In this document: one piece after another, positions 1 to 8,626 of the stretch
How positions within the stretch are numbered: the first letter of the stretch is position 1
Layout: each line of letters begins with the position of its first letter
NCBI GenBank assembly: GCA_046538735.1
Contig: JBKHII010000011.1
Location: forward strand, 7,077-71,076
Reading direction: 5' to 3'
DNA: 64,000 nt
Source of the DNA: SLST01 sp046538735
Lineage (GTDB): Bacteria > Spirochaetota > Spirochaetia > DSM-27196 > SLST01
Position numbers and translations under genes: made by a program
Notes under the pieces: model-generated
Seen by the model: only the letters and a program-made list of their open reading frames with translations
Told to the model about the DNA's origin: nothing
The model's database searches: none

Positions 1-616
1 CGATCATCGCCGTGCCCTCCGCCTTGATCTCCTTGAGGAGCGAGACGACTTCCGCTGCGGCCTTCGCGTCGAGCGACGCCGTCGGCTCGTCGAGCAGCAG
101 GAGACGAGGCCGTTGCACGAGTGCGTGGAGCACGTTGAGCCGCTGCTTTTCACCGCCGGAGAAGGTGCTCGGGAAGAGATCCCACAGCGACCGGTCGATG
201 CCCACGCGTTCGAACATTGATTCGGTCGTCTCGTACGCCTCCGCCGCGTCGACGCCTCGCCGCGTCATCGCCTTCGCGATCGTTTCGCGGGCGGAGACGC
301 GGGGGATCACGTGAAAGAACTGCGAGACGTACGAGATCTCGCTCCCGCGGACGTCCAGCACCTCCTCCTCGGGAGCCGTCGCGAGATCGATCGTACGTCC
401 GTCCCGAGCCTCGTACTCCAACGATCCGGCCGAAGGCCGGTAGGTCCGGTAGACGCACTTCAGGAGCGACGATTTCCCGATGCCGCTCGGTCCGGAGACG
501 CCGAGGAAGGCGCCGTCGTCCAGATCGAACGAGAGATCGCGGAAACCCACGACGCGCGCCCCGCCCCGGATGTGCATGAGAAACTCCTTGGTGAGACCGC
601 TGCACCTGATGACCAC
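1..616 (-). CDS. phnL: PhnL, C-P lyase system ATP-binding protein (3' end cut by window)
   Basis: ABC-type ATPase of the carbon-phosphorus lyase system. PhnL is needed for phosphonate breakdown, probably at the C-P lyase core or in making the ribose triphosphonate intermediate, rather than in transport. The start is GTG at 616, preceded by a strong AAGGAGG, and the product begins VVIRCSGLTKEFLMH. Visible motifs are Walker A (GPSGIGKSS), SYVSQFFHVIPR around the Q-loop, the signature FSGGEKQR and Walker B plus D-loop LLLLDEPTASLDAK. These match PhnL rather than PhnK or PhnC. The frame is open to the left edge, so the last 20-30 residues are missing. It lies 15 bases after phnK as the last visible gene of the operon; phnM and other genes may follow outside the window. 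Confidence 0.93.
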   Translation of the reverse strand, partial: MVIRCSGLTKEFLMHIRGGARVVGFRDLSFDLDDGAFLGVSGPSGIGKSSLLKCVYRTYRPSAGSLEYEARDGRTIDLATAPEEEVLDVRGSEISYVSQFFHVIPRVSARETIAKAMTRRGVDAAEAYETTESMFERVGIDRSLWDLFPSTFSGGEKQRLNVLHALVQRPRLLLLDEPTASLDAKAAAEVVSLLKEIKAEGTAMI

Positions 617-631
617 GAGCCCTCCTTTCGC

Positions 632-1468
632 CTACAGCGTCGAGTGGACCAGGAGCTGCGTGTACGCGGCCTGCGGGTCCTCGAGTATCTGATCGGTGAG
701 CCCTTGCTCGACCACCTGACCGTGCTTCATCACGATCGTCCGGTCGGCGAGGAGCCGAATCACGCCCATGTCGTGCGAGACCACGAGCATCGAGATACCG
801 AGCTCGTCCTGCAGATTCTTCACCATGTCCAGGACGCGCGCCTGCACGGACACGTCCAACCCGGAGGTGACTTCGTCCAGCAGGAGAATTGGCGGGTTGT
901 TCGCCATCGCCTTCGAGATCTGCACACGCTGCTGCATGCCGCCGGAGAGCTGTGCCGGCGGCGTATCCAGGTATCCGTCCGGGATCTCGGTCTCGTGGAG
1001 GAGCTCCCGAGCGCGTTCTCGGATCTTCCCGAAGTGATACGTGTCCGCGTCCAGGAGCTTCTCCGCGATGTTGCCGCCGCTCGTGACTCGCAACCTGAGA
1101 CCCTGCATCGGATTCTGGTAGACCATGCCCATCATATGGTTGCGGATGTGGCGCTTCGTATTCCTGGGAACGGTGAGAATATCGACGGTTCCTCGCTCGT
1201 ATTCGCTCAGGTAGACGCTCCCGGAGGTGGCATCCACGTCAAAGTAGACGACCTGGACGAGCGTGCTCTTCCCCGAGCCGCTCTCGCCCACCACACCAAG
1301 AATCTCGCCGCGCCGCAGCGCGAGGCTTACGTCCCTGACGGCCGTCACGCTGCCGCACTCGGGACAGACGTTCGTGCCCGCGTCCGGACCGGTGAGCTCG
1401 TCGCAGCATGGACACCCGTCTCCGTACCGCTTCGTCAACGACTCGACCCGCAGAATGGGCTCGCTCAC
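632..1468 (-). CDS. phnK: PhnK, C-P lyase system ATP-binding protein with Cys-rich insert
   Basis: ABC-type ATPase that docks on the PhnGHIJ C-P lyase core through PhnJ. The GTG start overlaps the phnJ stop by four bases (GTGA). The 278-residue product has Walker A GESGSGKST near residue 60, a Q-loop in VYQNPMQGLR, the signature LSGGMQQR and Walker B LLLDEVTSGLD. The ending VVEQGLTDQILEDP with TQLLV is typical of PhnK. Unlike E. coli PhnK, the N-terminal beta region carries an insert of about 20 residues with cysteines at 19, 21, 22, 35 and 38, which looks like a small zinc-binding knuckle. Annotation is firm; the insert's role is unknown. Confidence 0.95.
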   Translation of the reverse strand: MSEPILRVESLTKRYGDGCPCCDELTGPDAGTNVCPECGSVTAVRDVSLALRRGEILGVVGESGSGKSTLVQVVYFDVDATSGSVYLSEYERGTVDILTVPRNTKRHIRNHMMGMVYQNPMQGLRLRVTSGGNIAEKLLDADTYHFGKIRERARELLHETEIPDGYLDTPPAQLSGGMQQRVQISKAMANNPPILLLDEVTSGLDVSVQARVLDMVKNLQDELGISMLVVSHDMGVIRLLADRTIVMKHGQVVEQGLTDQILEDPQAAYTQLLVHSTL

Positions 1469-2340
1469 GTCTCCTCCTCCCGAGCCGGTGCTCGCAGGTC
1501 GCAGTAGCCGCTATCCGAGCAGACGTGGTACCGCTCGCCGGTCTCTTCGTCGTAGACCTCGTTCAGGAAAGTCTCGGAGGAGCCGCACCGCCTGCACCGA
1601 GCGCCGCCGAAGTCCTCGGTCCGGAAGCGAACGTCCTGGAACTCGAGCGGACGCACGACGGTGTGCGGCGGAACCGCATAAACGCGCTTCTCGCGCCCGG
1701 CGCTCAGGATCGTGAGATTCTCCGCGTCGTTGAGCCGCTCAATGTCCCAGCGAGGGATCGGAGACGGGCTCATTACGTAGTGGTTCGCCACGCGCACCGG
1801 GTATCCCGCGCCGAACGAGATCGCGCCGTTGCGCACGATGTCCTCGTAGAGGTAGACCCACATCCGCGAGTAGTCGGACTCGGCGTGCATGCGTCGCGTC
1901 TCGATCTCGCTCGCCTCCACGATCCGCAGCGGCTCGGGCAGCGGCACCTGCAGCACGAGCAGTTGGTCGCGGCGAAGCGGGATCTCCGGGATCCGGTGAC
2001 GCGACTGGATGACCGTCGCCTCGCGCGAGTCGGCGGTGGTCTCCACGCCGGTCGTTCTGTGGAGCAGGTCACGGAGATTGACGGCGTTCACGCTCGAATC
2101 GCTTCCCTGGTCTATTACCTTGAGCCGGTCATTCGGTCCGATCACCGCCATCGTAGCCTGCAGCCCGCCGGTGCCCCATCCGCGCGCGACCGGAAGCTCG
2201 CGCGACGCAAACGGTACCTGGTGGCCCGGCATCGCAACGGCTTTCAGAATGGCGCGCCGCATCTCGCGCTTCGCGCCTTCGTCAACGAAGGCGAAGTTGT
2301 AACGGTTCGGATTCGCTTCCGCAATCAACGCATCAGCCAT
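1465..2340 (-). CDS. phnJ: PhnJ, radical-SAM C-P lyase
   Basis: The catalytic subunit that cleaves the C-P bond of 5-phosphoribosyl-1-phosphonate using a [4Fe-4S] cluster and S-adenosylmethionine. The 291-residue protein has the diagnostic C-terminal cysteine pattern Cys-X2-Cys-X21-Cys for the cluster. A further cysteine lies five residues on (CSDSGYC) and matches the thiyl-radical cysteine of E. coli PhnJ. The N-terminus (RYNFAFVDEGAKREMRRAIL) is also family-typical. The ATG start lies within the last codons of phnI (8-base overlap), so the two are translationally coupled. All catalytic cysteines are present, so the enzyme should be active. Confidence 0.97.
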   Translation of the reverse strand: MADALIAEANPNRYNFAFVDEGAKREMRRAILKAVAMPGHQVPFASRELPVARGWGTGGLQATMAVIGPNDRLKVIDQGSDSSVNAVNLRDLLHRTTGVETTADSREATVIQSRHRIPEIPLRRDQLLVLQVPLPEPLRIVEASEIETRRMHAESDYSRMWVYLYEDIVRNGAISFGAGYPVRVANHYVMSPSPIPRWDIERLNDAENLTILSAGREKRVYAVPPHTVVRPLEFQDVRFRTEDFGGARCRRCGSSETFLNEVYDEETGERYHVCSDSGYCDLRAPAREEET

Positions 2341-3439
2341 GGGTCGCCACCGGTTGTTCGCGTCGCTGCTGCTTCCGCAGCGTGTCCAGCTTCGATTGGA
2401 ACGTCACGTAGTGGGGAAGCTTCAGGTGCAGGCAGAAGCCCGACGACTCGATGCCTTCCGTGTGCATGAGCACGAACTCCTGGTTTGCCGACGGCTCGCT
2501 CGCCGACTCGCTCTTCATCGACCGGTCGAGCGTCGCCATGGAGATCGCCTTCATCTCGTTCTTGCCGAAGCAAACGCCGTACCCGAGGCTGAGCGTGGAT
2601 CGCGCCGCCCCGGGTTCCTTCTTCGGTGAGGCGACGATCTCCGCCTCGGTGATCTCCATCGTCCCGACCGTGACCGATTCGGCAGGCCGGAAGGGGTGGT
2701 CGATCACTACGGCGACGCGCCCAACGCGGAGCTCCGCAATCGTCGCGTGATTGCCCTTGCCGCGCCGGAGCGCCGAGTAGCCGAGCGCGAGCAGCCCTCC
2801 CGAGTCCGCTCGAGCCATCATCTGGAGCCGGCCGCTCCGGTGGAGAGGCAGCGCGACGGTATCGCGCGTCACGTCTACAGTCGGCTCGGCCACGGTTCGC
2901 TCGGCCGGCGCGACGAGCCCGTCGCGTCGCAGCATCTCCACGACCTTGCCGAACCGTTCCGGGTCGAGCGGTTCGGCTCCGGAGAGCTCCGCCTCGATCG
3001 ACTCGCGCTCGCGTTCGAACGTCTCGGGCGTCTCCTCCGCGAGACCGAAGTCGAGGATTCGCTGCGAGTAGTCGGGCGTGGCCCCGAGCACCTGACCGCC
3101 GGGGATGTCCTGAAACGCGCTCGAGATCCTGCGCGAGAGGATCATGCGCTCGGTGTCGATCTCGTGCGTGTCCGGGAGCCGACGGAGCGTGGACCGGTAG
3201 GCGCGCACGAGGAGCACGGCTTCCGGAAGGTCGCCCTGCGCCTGTTTCACCGCGAGCGCGGCGTGGAACGGCGAGTAGAGACCGCCTTCGCTCATCACCC
3301 GGTCCACGAGAAAGCCGAGCTGGTGCCGTATCTCGTCCACCGTGACCGGCCGCTCGTCGTGCCGCACTCGCTGGTACGCGAGCAGCCGCTTCGAGTTGCG
3401 AATCGCCTCCTCGCCTCCGTGTGCCGAAACGTAGCCCAT
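2333..3439 (-). CDS. phnI: PhnI, C-P lyase core subunit
   Basis: Core subunit of the PhnGHIJ complex. With PhnG, PhnH and PhnL it transfers the phosphonate to the C1 of ribose by displacing adenine from ATP. The 368-residue product opens with MGYVSAHGGEEAIRNSKRLL, the standard PhnI N-terminus, and is about the usual length. The ATG overlaps the phnH stop (ATGA) and the 3' end overlaps phnJ by 8 bases. The order G-H-I-J-K-L is the canonical one. No frameshift or missing segment is visible. Confidence 0.96.
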   Translation of the reverse strand: MGYVSAHGGEEAIRNSKRLLAYQRVRHDERPVTVDEIRHQLGFLVDRVMSEGGLYSPFHAALAVKQAQGDLPEAVLLVRAYRSTLRRLPDTHEIDTERMILSRRISSAFQDIPGGQVLGATPDYSQRILDFGLAEETPETFERERESIEAELSGAEPLDPERFGKVVEMLRRDGLVAPAERTVAEPTVDVTRDTVALPLHRSGRLQMMARADSGGLLALGYSALRRGKGNHATIAELRVGRVAVVIDHPFRPAESVTVGTMEITEAEIVASPKKEPGAARSTLSLGYGVCFGKNEMKAISMATLDRSMKSESASEPSANQEFVLMHTEGIESSGFCLHLKLPHYVTFQSKLDTLRKQQRREQPVATHG

Positions 3440-4089
3440 CAGCTCGCCTCCACGATGCAGCTCCGCGGTATCGCGACGACTCGTCCCGCCTCGTCCACGA
3501 GGATCACGTCCACACCGATCGGGTAGTGCGCGCTCGCCTCGGTGATCGCCGGCACGAAGTCCGGATCCAGACCGACGATCCGCACCTCGTTCAGCGTTCG
3601 AATCCCGGGTCCCCGAAGCGTGAGCGCCGCCGGCCGGCCGTGGCCGTTTCCCGTCCCGGCGCCGGCGAGCGAGTCCGCAAGCAGATGCACGAGCACCACC
3701 ACGATGGCGCCTTCCTCGGGAAACTCGAGCGAACCTCGACGAGCGTTCCGGAGCGTCCGGCCCGAGCTCGCGCCCCGTGCGACGACGATGTCCGCTTCCG
3801 CCAGATCGGCGGGGACGACTCCGGTGTTCACCTCAAGGTAGTCCTGCCACTCCTGCGGTCCGTCCACGAAGAGCGTCACGAAGCCGTCGCAAATCGACCA
3901 GACAACGCTCGTCGCGTGGGGATGGAGCCCGTCCGGCGTGCGCTCGTACGCTACGCCAGGAAGTCGGAAGAGCTCGCCCGGCCGGCTCATGGCTTCCAGC
4001 ACCACGCGAAAGGTCGCCTGCGCGTCGAACACTTCGTCGAAAGCGATCTCGCGTAGCCCGCGCGTCACCGTCGTGTCTCGCTCGCTCAT
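3439..4089 (-). CDS. phnH: PhnH, C-P lyase core subunit
   Basis: PhnH is a non-catalytic or accessory subunit of the C-P lyase core complex. A much longer open frame runs upstream, but the ATG at 4089 overlaps the phnG stop (ATGA) and gives a 216-residue protein beginning MSERDTTVTRGLREIAFDEV. That fits the family length (about 195 in E. coli). Conserved-looking segments are QATFRVVLEAMSRPGE near the N-terminus and TLRGPGI in the C-terminal half. It lies between phnG and phnI with no gap. Confidence 0.94.
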   Translation of the reverse strand: MSERDTTVTRGLREIAFDEVFDAQATFRVVLEAMSRPGELFRLPGVAYERTPDGLHPHATSVVWSICDGFVTLFVDGPQEWQDYLEVNTGVVPADLAEADIVVARGASSGRTLRNARRGSLEFPEEGAIVVVLVHLLADSLAGAGTGNGHGRPAALTLRGPGIRTLNEVRIVGLDPDFVPAITEASAHYPIGVDVILVDEAGRVVAIPRSCIVEAS

Positions 4090-4550
4090 ATCGTCGTAAA
4101 CTCCACGCGGCTCGAGGCAACGCGCGACGACTCGCGCGCCCGCTCGTCCGCAAGGACGCGGCCCGCGGCTTCCAGCCGTTCGCGTGTCCGCGCGGCGAGG
4201 CCGGGCCGCGCGCCGAAGTCGTCTCCGCCACCATTCACCGAGTCGCTGCCGCCCTCGTAAGCGTTCGCCGCGAGAACGGCGTCCAGGAGCGCCGCGTAGA
4301 GTGCGCGCTCGCGAGACGTGCCGAGCACGCATCCGTAGCCGAGACAACCGTCGACCTCGACCTCGCAGTCGGTCACGTACGCCTCGCCCAGATTGAACGG
4401 TGTCAGATCGAGCGGATCCACGCTGCGCACCATGACGGTAGCGCCGGACGGCTCCCGAACGACGCGCACATCGCACTCGGCGACGATTTCCTCGGCGGCC
4501 TCCTTCACCGGCCCGATCGGCCCCTCCGCCGCGATCTCCGAATGGGTCAT
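4086..4550 (-). CDS. phnG: PhnG, C-P lyase core subunit
   Basis: Smallest core subunit of the C-P lyase complex, forming the alpha subunit of the PhnGHIJ assembly. The product has 154 residues with the typical VREPSGATVMVRSVDP and FNLGEAYVTDCEV segments, and the central GYGCVLGTSRERALYAALLDA motif region. Upstream is a membrane-anchored orphan gene, with the start 4 bases after its stop. The last codons overlap the phnH start. Length and motif order are normal. Confidence 0.94.
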   Translation of the reverse strand: MTHSEIAAEGPIGPVKEAAEEIVAECDVRVVREPSGATVMVRSVDPLDLTPFNLGEAYVTDCEVEVDGCLGYGCVLGTSRERALYAALLDAVLAANAYEGGSDSVNGGGDDFGARPGLAARTRERLEAAGRVLADERARESSRVASSRVEFTTI

Positions 4551-4553
4551 GGG

Positions 4554-4967
4554 CTACCGCAACCTGATGACGTCGCCGAAGTAGTCCGCCGCGATCTCGC
4601 CCGAATCCGCGCGGAGCATTTTCGCCTGCGTCGTGCCGTCGAACGACTTGAAGTAGAGCGACACGAGCCGAGTGAGCTCCTCCTGCTCGTCGTCCGTGAG
4701 CGCGTCCCACCCGGCACTGTCTACCGTTGCCTCGTGCGTGAAGGTGTCGAGCTCCTGCAGCACGCCCCGCTCCCGCCACGCCTCGATCGCCACGCGCTCC
4801 TCTTCGGTGAGCTCGCGAATCTGGAGGCCGACGCGTTCCTGTCCCACGCCGTGATCGCCCTCCGGCTCCGCCGGCGGCGGACCGGACGTCATGGCGATGA
4901 GTACCACAACGCCCACCGCGATCACTGCAATTGCGCCGACGACGTAACTCCGTGTCTTCGTGTTCAT
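4554..4967 (-). CDS. Membrane-anchored hypothetical protein inside the phn operon
   Basis: I do not recognise this family. The 137-residue product has one N-terminal membrane segment (about residues 8-28, followed by a proline-rich SGPPPAEPEG linker). Its acidic, helix-prone domain (REL-TEEERVAIEAWRE) would lie outside the cytoplasmic membrane. The gene has its own AGGAG ribosome site 7 bases before the ATG and lies between phnE2 (17-base gap) and phnG (3-base gap), so it is surely co-transcribed. It has no lipobox and no cysteine. By position it could assist the transporter or anchor something at the membrane, but that is only inference. Confidence 0.75.
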   Translation of the reverse strand: MNTKTRSYVVGAIAVIAVGVVVLIAMTSGPPPAEPEGDHGVGQERVGLQIRELTEEERVAIEAWRERGVLQELDTFTHEATVDSAGWDALTDDEQEELTRLVSLYFKSFDGTTQAKMLRADSGEIAADYFGDVIRLR

Positions 4968-4984
4968 ACGATACTCCTGCTTAC

Positions 4985-5854
4985 CTACGGCCGGTACTCG
5001 GGATTCGCGATGATTCGCTGGCGGAGCGACCTCGATATCGCATCGACGATCGCGACGGTGATGAGAATCATGATGACAATGAAGCTGACCTGCTGCCAGT
5101 CCATGATTCGGATTCGATCGTGGAGCTGCATCCCGAGACCGCCGGCGCCGAGCACTCCGAGGACGCTCGCCGAGCGGACGTTCGACTCGAAGAAGTAGAG
5201 GATGTTACTCAGCATGATCGGCACGACCTGAGGAAGAAATCCGTAGCGGACGATCTGCACGCGGCTCGCACCTGTGCTCCGCACGCCCTCGATCTGTTTG
5301 CGGTCCACGTTTTCGATCGTCTCCGAGTAGAGCTTCGCGAGCGTGGCGGCGTCCGCGATCGTGATCGCCATGATGCCCGCGAAGGGTCCGAGCCCCACGA
5401 CATGAACGAACATGAGCGCCCAGATGAGGATGTTAATCCCGCGAATGAAGTCGATCGCTCGTCGCACGATGCCCCGCACGAGACCGTTCTGCACGATCGT
5501 CTTCGCCGCGAGGAAGCCGATGGGCATCGCAAGGATCGCTCCGAACAAGGTCCCCAGAAACGCCATCGCGAGTGTCTCGCCCAGTCCGTGCGCGAAATCG
5601 CCGAACCATCCGCCGTGCGTTGGCGGGAAAAGCATCGGGAGCATCCACCCGAGATCGCCGATTCCCCGGATGATCCGCACCGGTCCGATATCCAGGTACC
5701 AGAAGATCCATCCCATGAGCAGGAGCGATCCAACCGCGATCGCGACCTTGCACGCGCGGACGCCGCGCGACGGGCCGTAGAGTCGCGGCATCAACACCGA
5801 GTAGCGGTCCCATCCATTTTCCGACTCGGACGAGAAGTGAAGCGTCGTACTCAT
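4985..5854 (-). CDS. phnE: PhnE-type phosphonate ABC permease, second copy
   Basis: Inner-membrane permease of the phosphonate importer PhnCDE, forming the translocation channel with its neighbour. The 289-residue protein has about six hydrophobic segments. Its cytoplasmic EAA loop reads EGVRSTGASRVQIVRYGFLP, which couples to the PhnC ATPase. The ATG overlaps the stop of the upstream permease (ATGA) and an AAGGAG lies 8 bases before it. Two different PhnE subunits in tandem (CDEE) suggest a heterodimeric channel. Confidence 0.93.
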   Translation of the reverse strand: MSTTLHFSSESENGWDRYSVLMPRLYGPSRGVRACKVAIAVGSLLLMGWIFWYLDIGPVRIIRGIGDLGWMLPMLFPPTHGGWFGDFAHGLGETLAMAFLGTLFGAILAMPIGFLAAKTIVQNGLVRGIVRRAIDFIRGINILIWALMFVHVVGLGPFAGIMAITIADAATLAKLYSETIENVDRKQIEGVRSTGASRVQIVRYGFLPQVVPIMLSNILYFFESNVRSASVLGVLGAGGLGMQLHDRIRIMDWQQVSFIVIMILITVAIVDAISRSLRQRIIANPEYRP

Positions 5855-6735
5855 ACGAGATTCTCCTTGCCGATCAGCGAGTGGCGGATCTTCTCGGAGG
5901 CCCAGTCCATCCCCACGACCACAAGAACGACCATCAGCGAGATCGCGCTGATCTCCGTGTAGTGAAACTGCCGAATCGCCGTCATGAGCTCCATGCCGAT
6001 CCCGCCGGCGCCGACAAGCCCGATCACCGTCGCGGCTCGAACGTTCAGCTCGAGACGCAGCAGCGTGTAGCTCGCGAAGTTCGGCATTACCTGCGGGACG
6101 ACCGCGTACCTGATGACATCGAACCAGTTGCCGCCGACCGAACGGACTCCCTCGAGCGACTTCGCCGCCACGTTCTCGTTCACCTCCGAAAAGAGCTTTC
6201 CGAGCGAGCCGGCCGAGTGCACGGCGATCGCGAGCACGCCGGGCAGCGGGCCGAGCTCGAACGCGAAGACGAAGATCATCGCGTAGACGAGCTCGGGAAC
6301 GCCCCGGGCGATCTCGAGCGTCCGGCGCGCGACGAAGGTGACGAAGCGGTTCCGCACCAGGTTACGGGACGCCGCGAAGCAGAGCACGAATCCGGCGATC
6401 GCACTGAACGTCGTGGATACGATCGCGATCAGGATCGTATCGAACATACTGCTCACCCAGATCCGCCCACGTCCGAACCAATCGGCGAGATCGTAGCCGA
6501 GATACCGGAGCCGAAGTGTCGGGATCGTCTCCGAGATGTAGTCGAACACCTTGTTGATGTCGCGCAGGTGGCCGACGTTTACGTCGCCGATCTGCGCCGA
6601 CTGGAAGAATGCGACGAGCATCACGGCGGCCGCGATGCCGAACGTGAGCCTCTGTCTACTCGATTCCTGCTGCCGGCGGTCGTGGAACCGACGGATCGGT
6701 TCGTGCTCTGTTGCCGCGGCGATCACCTGTGCCAT
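5851..6735 (-). CDS. phnE: PhnE-type phosphonate ABC permease, first copy
   Basis: Partner permease of the phosphonate importer. It carries the EAA loop EGVRSVGGNWFDVIRYAVVP and a family-typical segment LNVRAATVIGLVGAGGIG, with about six membrane helices. I chose ATG at 6735 because GGAG lies 6 bases upstream (294 residues, starting MAQVIAAATEHEPIRRF). An in-frame TTG at 6789 would add 18 residues and cannot be excluded. It follows phnD and overlaps the second permease by four bases. Confidence 0.92.
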   Translation of the reverse strand: MAQVIAAATEHEPIRRFHDRRQQESSRQRLTFGIAAAVMLVAFFQSAQIGDVNVGHLRDINKVFDYISETIPTLRLRYLGYDLADWFGRGRIWVSSMFDTILIAIVSTTFSAIAGFVLCFAASRNLVRNRFVTFVARRTLEIARGVPELVYAMIFVFAFELGPLPGVLAIAVHSAGSLGKLFSEVNENVAAKSLEGVRSVGGNWFDVIRYAVVPQVMPNFASYTLLRLELNVRAATVIGLVGAGGIGMELMTAIRQFHYTEISAISLMVVLVVVGMDWASEKIRHSLIGKENLV

Positions 6736-6804
6736 CACGGTCTCCGTTGGTAGCGGAGCGGCGCCCGAAGGCGTCGCTCTCTCGAACAATCGTTGATATG
6801 TCCC

Positions 6805-7743
6805 CTATCCCTCGCGCGCGGCATCGTTCAGTCGCACCATCTCGAGGAAGTCGAGGTACCGCTCGTGGGTCACCGCCATGTAGCCCTGTCCCATCGGGCT
6901 CGGCGCGAGGTATGCCTCGTAGCTCTGCGGATCGTTCTCGATCCAGCTCACCATCGCTTCCTGGAAGTCTCGCTTCATCTGCTCGGGGAGGTCGGACCGG
7001 CAGGCGATCGGGCCGTTCGTGATGACGGGCGACTTCCAGATCATCCGGATGTCGTCCATATCGATCATACCCTTCTCGGCCATGCGCAGGGGATTGCTTC
7101 GACGCTCGTTCGTGTACCAGGTGCACGCCCCCTCGTACGTGCCTTCGACCAGCGCGAGAATGCCCATCTCGTGGTTTCCTGAGAATCCGGACTCGAAGTA
7201 CTCGTCCGGGTCCATGTCCGCACGACGCAGGTAGAAGCTCGGGACGAGGTAGCCCGACGTGGAGTTCGGGTCCGCGAAAGCGAGCGGCTTGCCCTCCAGG
7301 TCTTCAACGCTTTCATACGGGCTGTCGGCCCGGACCCAGATCGTGGAGTGATACCCCGAGGCACCTCCTTCGTCGAGCGCCGTAACCAGCGGCTCAACGT
7401 TCCCGTCGGTGACCATGTACGCGCGTACGTACGACGCCGTTCCGTAGCCGGCGAAGTCTACGCGTCCTGCCTTCATCGCCTCGATCGTTCCGGCGTAGTC
7501 GCTCGCGGCGAAGAACTCCACGTCGACGTCGAGTTGCTCTTCCAAGTACTCGATAAGGTGCTCGGCTCGCGCGATTCGATCGCTCTCATTCTCCGAGCTG
7601 ATGGAACTGAAGACGATCGTGGGATACTCGTCCTGCCATCTGCCGGTATCCGCCACCGATTCCTGCTCGGTCTGACCCTCGGCCAGCGCTCCTGCGGCCA
7701 CGAGAACCAACAGGACCATAGCCGGCACGCTCCTTCTCTTCAT
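6805..7743 (-). CDS. phnD: PhnD, phosphonate-binding periplasmic protein
   Basis: Substrate-binding protein of the phosphonate or phosphate-ester ABC importer. The start at 7743 is set by AAGGAG 6 bases upstream. An in-frame ATG 27 bases earlier would put extra residues before the signal peptide. The first 24 residues (MKRRSVPAMVLLVLVAAGALA) form a signal peptide. The mature part has the PhnD pattern: a SDYAGTIEAMKAGRVDFAGYG segment and later FADPNSTSGYLVPSFYL, both around the ligand cleft. The product is 312 residues. It is second in the operon, 58 bases after phnC. Confidence 0.94.
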   Translation of the reverse strand: MKRRSVPAMVLLVLVAAGALAEGQTEQESVADTGRWQDEYPTIVFSSISSENESDRIARAEHLIEYLEEQLDVDVEFFAASDYAGTIEAMKAGRVDFAGYGTASYVRAYMVTDGNVEPLVTALDEGGASGYHSTIWVRADSPYESVEDLEGKPLAFADPNSTSGYLVPSFYLRRADMDPDEYFESGFSGNHEMGILALVEGTYEGACTWYTNERRSNPLRMAEKGMIDMDDIRMIWKSPVITNGPIACRSDLPEQMKRDFQEAMVSWIENDPQSYEAYLAPSPMGQGYMAVTHERYLDFLEMVRLNDAAREG

Positions 7744-7801
7744 ACCCTTCTCCTTGTGTATATTCGACATCGCTACGCGATGTTCCGCACCGTGTGCTGC
7801 C

Positions 7802-8626
7802 TCAGGTCGTCACGGCGACTCGTTCCTCGTCTCGATCAGGGTCACCTGCCGGTCGAGGCTCTTCTCCGGCGTGCCGGAGCTCTTCCTCCGCGTCTCTCGC
7901 GTCGTAGATGAGACGGACCTGCTCGCTGGTCAGCTCCTCGGGCGGCCCGTCGAAAACCAGCTTCCCGTCGGAAATGCCGATGAGGCGGTCGAAGTAGGTC
8001 CGCGCCGCGATGAGGTCGTGCACGCTCGCGATGACCGTGATACCCATCTCCCGGTTGATGCGCACGAGTGCATTCATGACCTGTTCGGAGCTGCGCGCGT
8101 CGAGCGAGGCGATCGGCTCGTCGGCGAGAAGGATCTTCGGCTGCTGCATCATCGCGCGCGCGATGGCGACGCGTTGCTGCTGGCCGCCGGAGAGCTGATC
8201 GCACCGCTTGAGCGCCTGATCAAGAATGCCGAGCTGCTCGAGAAGGTGCGCCGCCTGCGTGCGCTCCTCTCGAGAGAAGACGCCGAGCATCGACGTAACG
8301 AAGGTGTGCGAACGAATCGTGCCGGTGAGGACGTTCGTGAGTACCGAGAGTCGGTCCACGAGGTTGAACTGCTGGAAGATCATCGCGCACGAGTTGCGCC
8401 AGTCGAGCAACGCAGGGCCCTTGAGCGCGGTGACCTCGCGCTCGCCATACCAGATCGAGCCGTCGGTCGGCTCGATGAGCCGGTTCATCAATCGAAGCAG
8501 CGTCGACTTCCCTGCTCCCGAGCTCCCAACGATCCCGACCATCGACCCGTCCGCGATCTCCAGATCGATGCCGTCAACCGCGCGAACCTCTCCGTAGTGC
8601 TTTCGTATCCCATCTATTCGGATCAT
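7802..8626 (-). CDS. phnC: PhnC, phosphonate importer ATP-binding protein
   Basis: ATPase that energises PhnE1/PhnE2. The ATG at 8626 is preceded by GGGAGG at 6 bases; a GTG 21 bases earlier is open but lacks a ribosome site. The 274-residue product has Walker A GSSGAGKST, signature LSGGQQQR and Walker B ILLADEPIASLD, with the PhnC-type segment IFQQFNLVDRLSVLTNVLTG. First gene of the operon; its promoter must lie in the AT-richer stretch just upstream. The C-terminal tail (about 25 residues, rich in Glu and Arg) is longer than in E. coli. Confidence 0.94.
   Translation of the reverse strand: MIRIDGIRKHYGEVRAVDGIDLEIADGSMVGIVGSSGAGKSTLLRLMNRLIEPTDGSIWYGEREVTALKGPALLDWRNSCAMIFQQFNLVDRLSVLTNVLTGTIRSHTFVTSMLGVFSREERTQAAHLLEQLGILDQALKRCDQLSGGQQQRVAIARAMMQQPKILLADEPIASLDARSSEQVMNALVRINREMGITVIASVHDLIAARTYFDRLIGISDGKLVFDGPPEELTSEQVRLIYDARDAEEELRHAGEEPRPAGDPDRDEERVAVTT

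Noticed and set aside
311..1507. Long open frame on the plus strand opposite phnL and phnK
   Set aside because: It is antisense to two certain genes; long antisense frames are expected at this GC content, and its Arg/Asp/Val-rich product has no recognisable domain.
3439..4779. Upstream extension of phnH into phnG and the orphan gene
   Set aside because: The PhnH fold begins at the ATG at 4089, which overlaps the phnG stop; the extension is Arg/Ala-rich mirror sequence of phnG.
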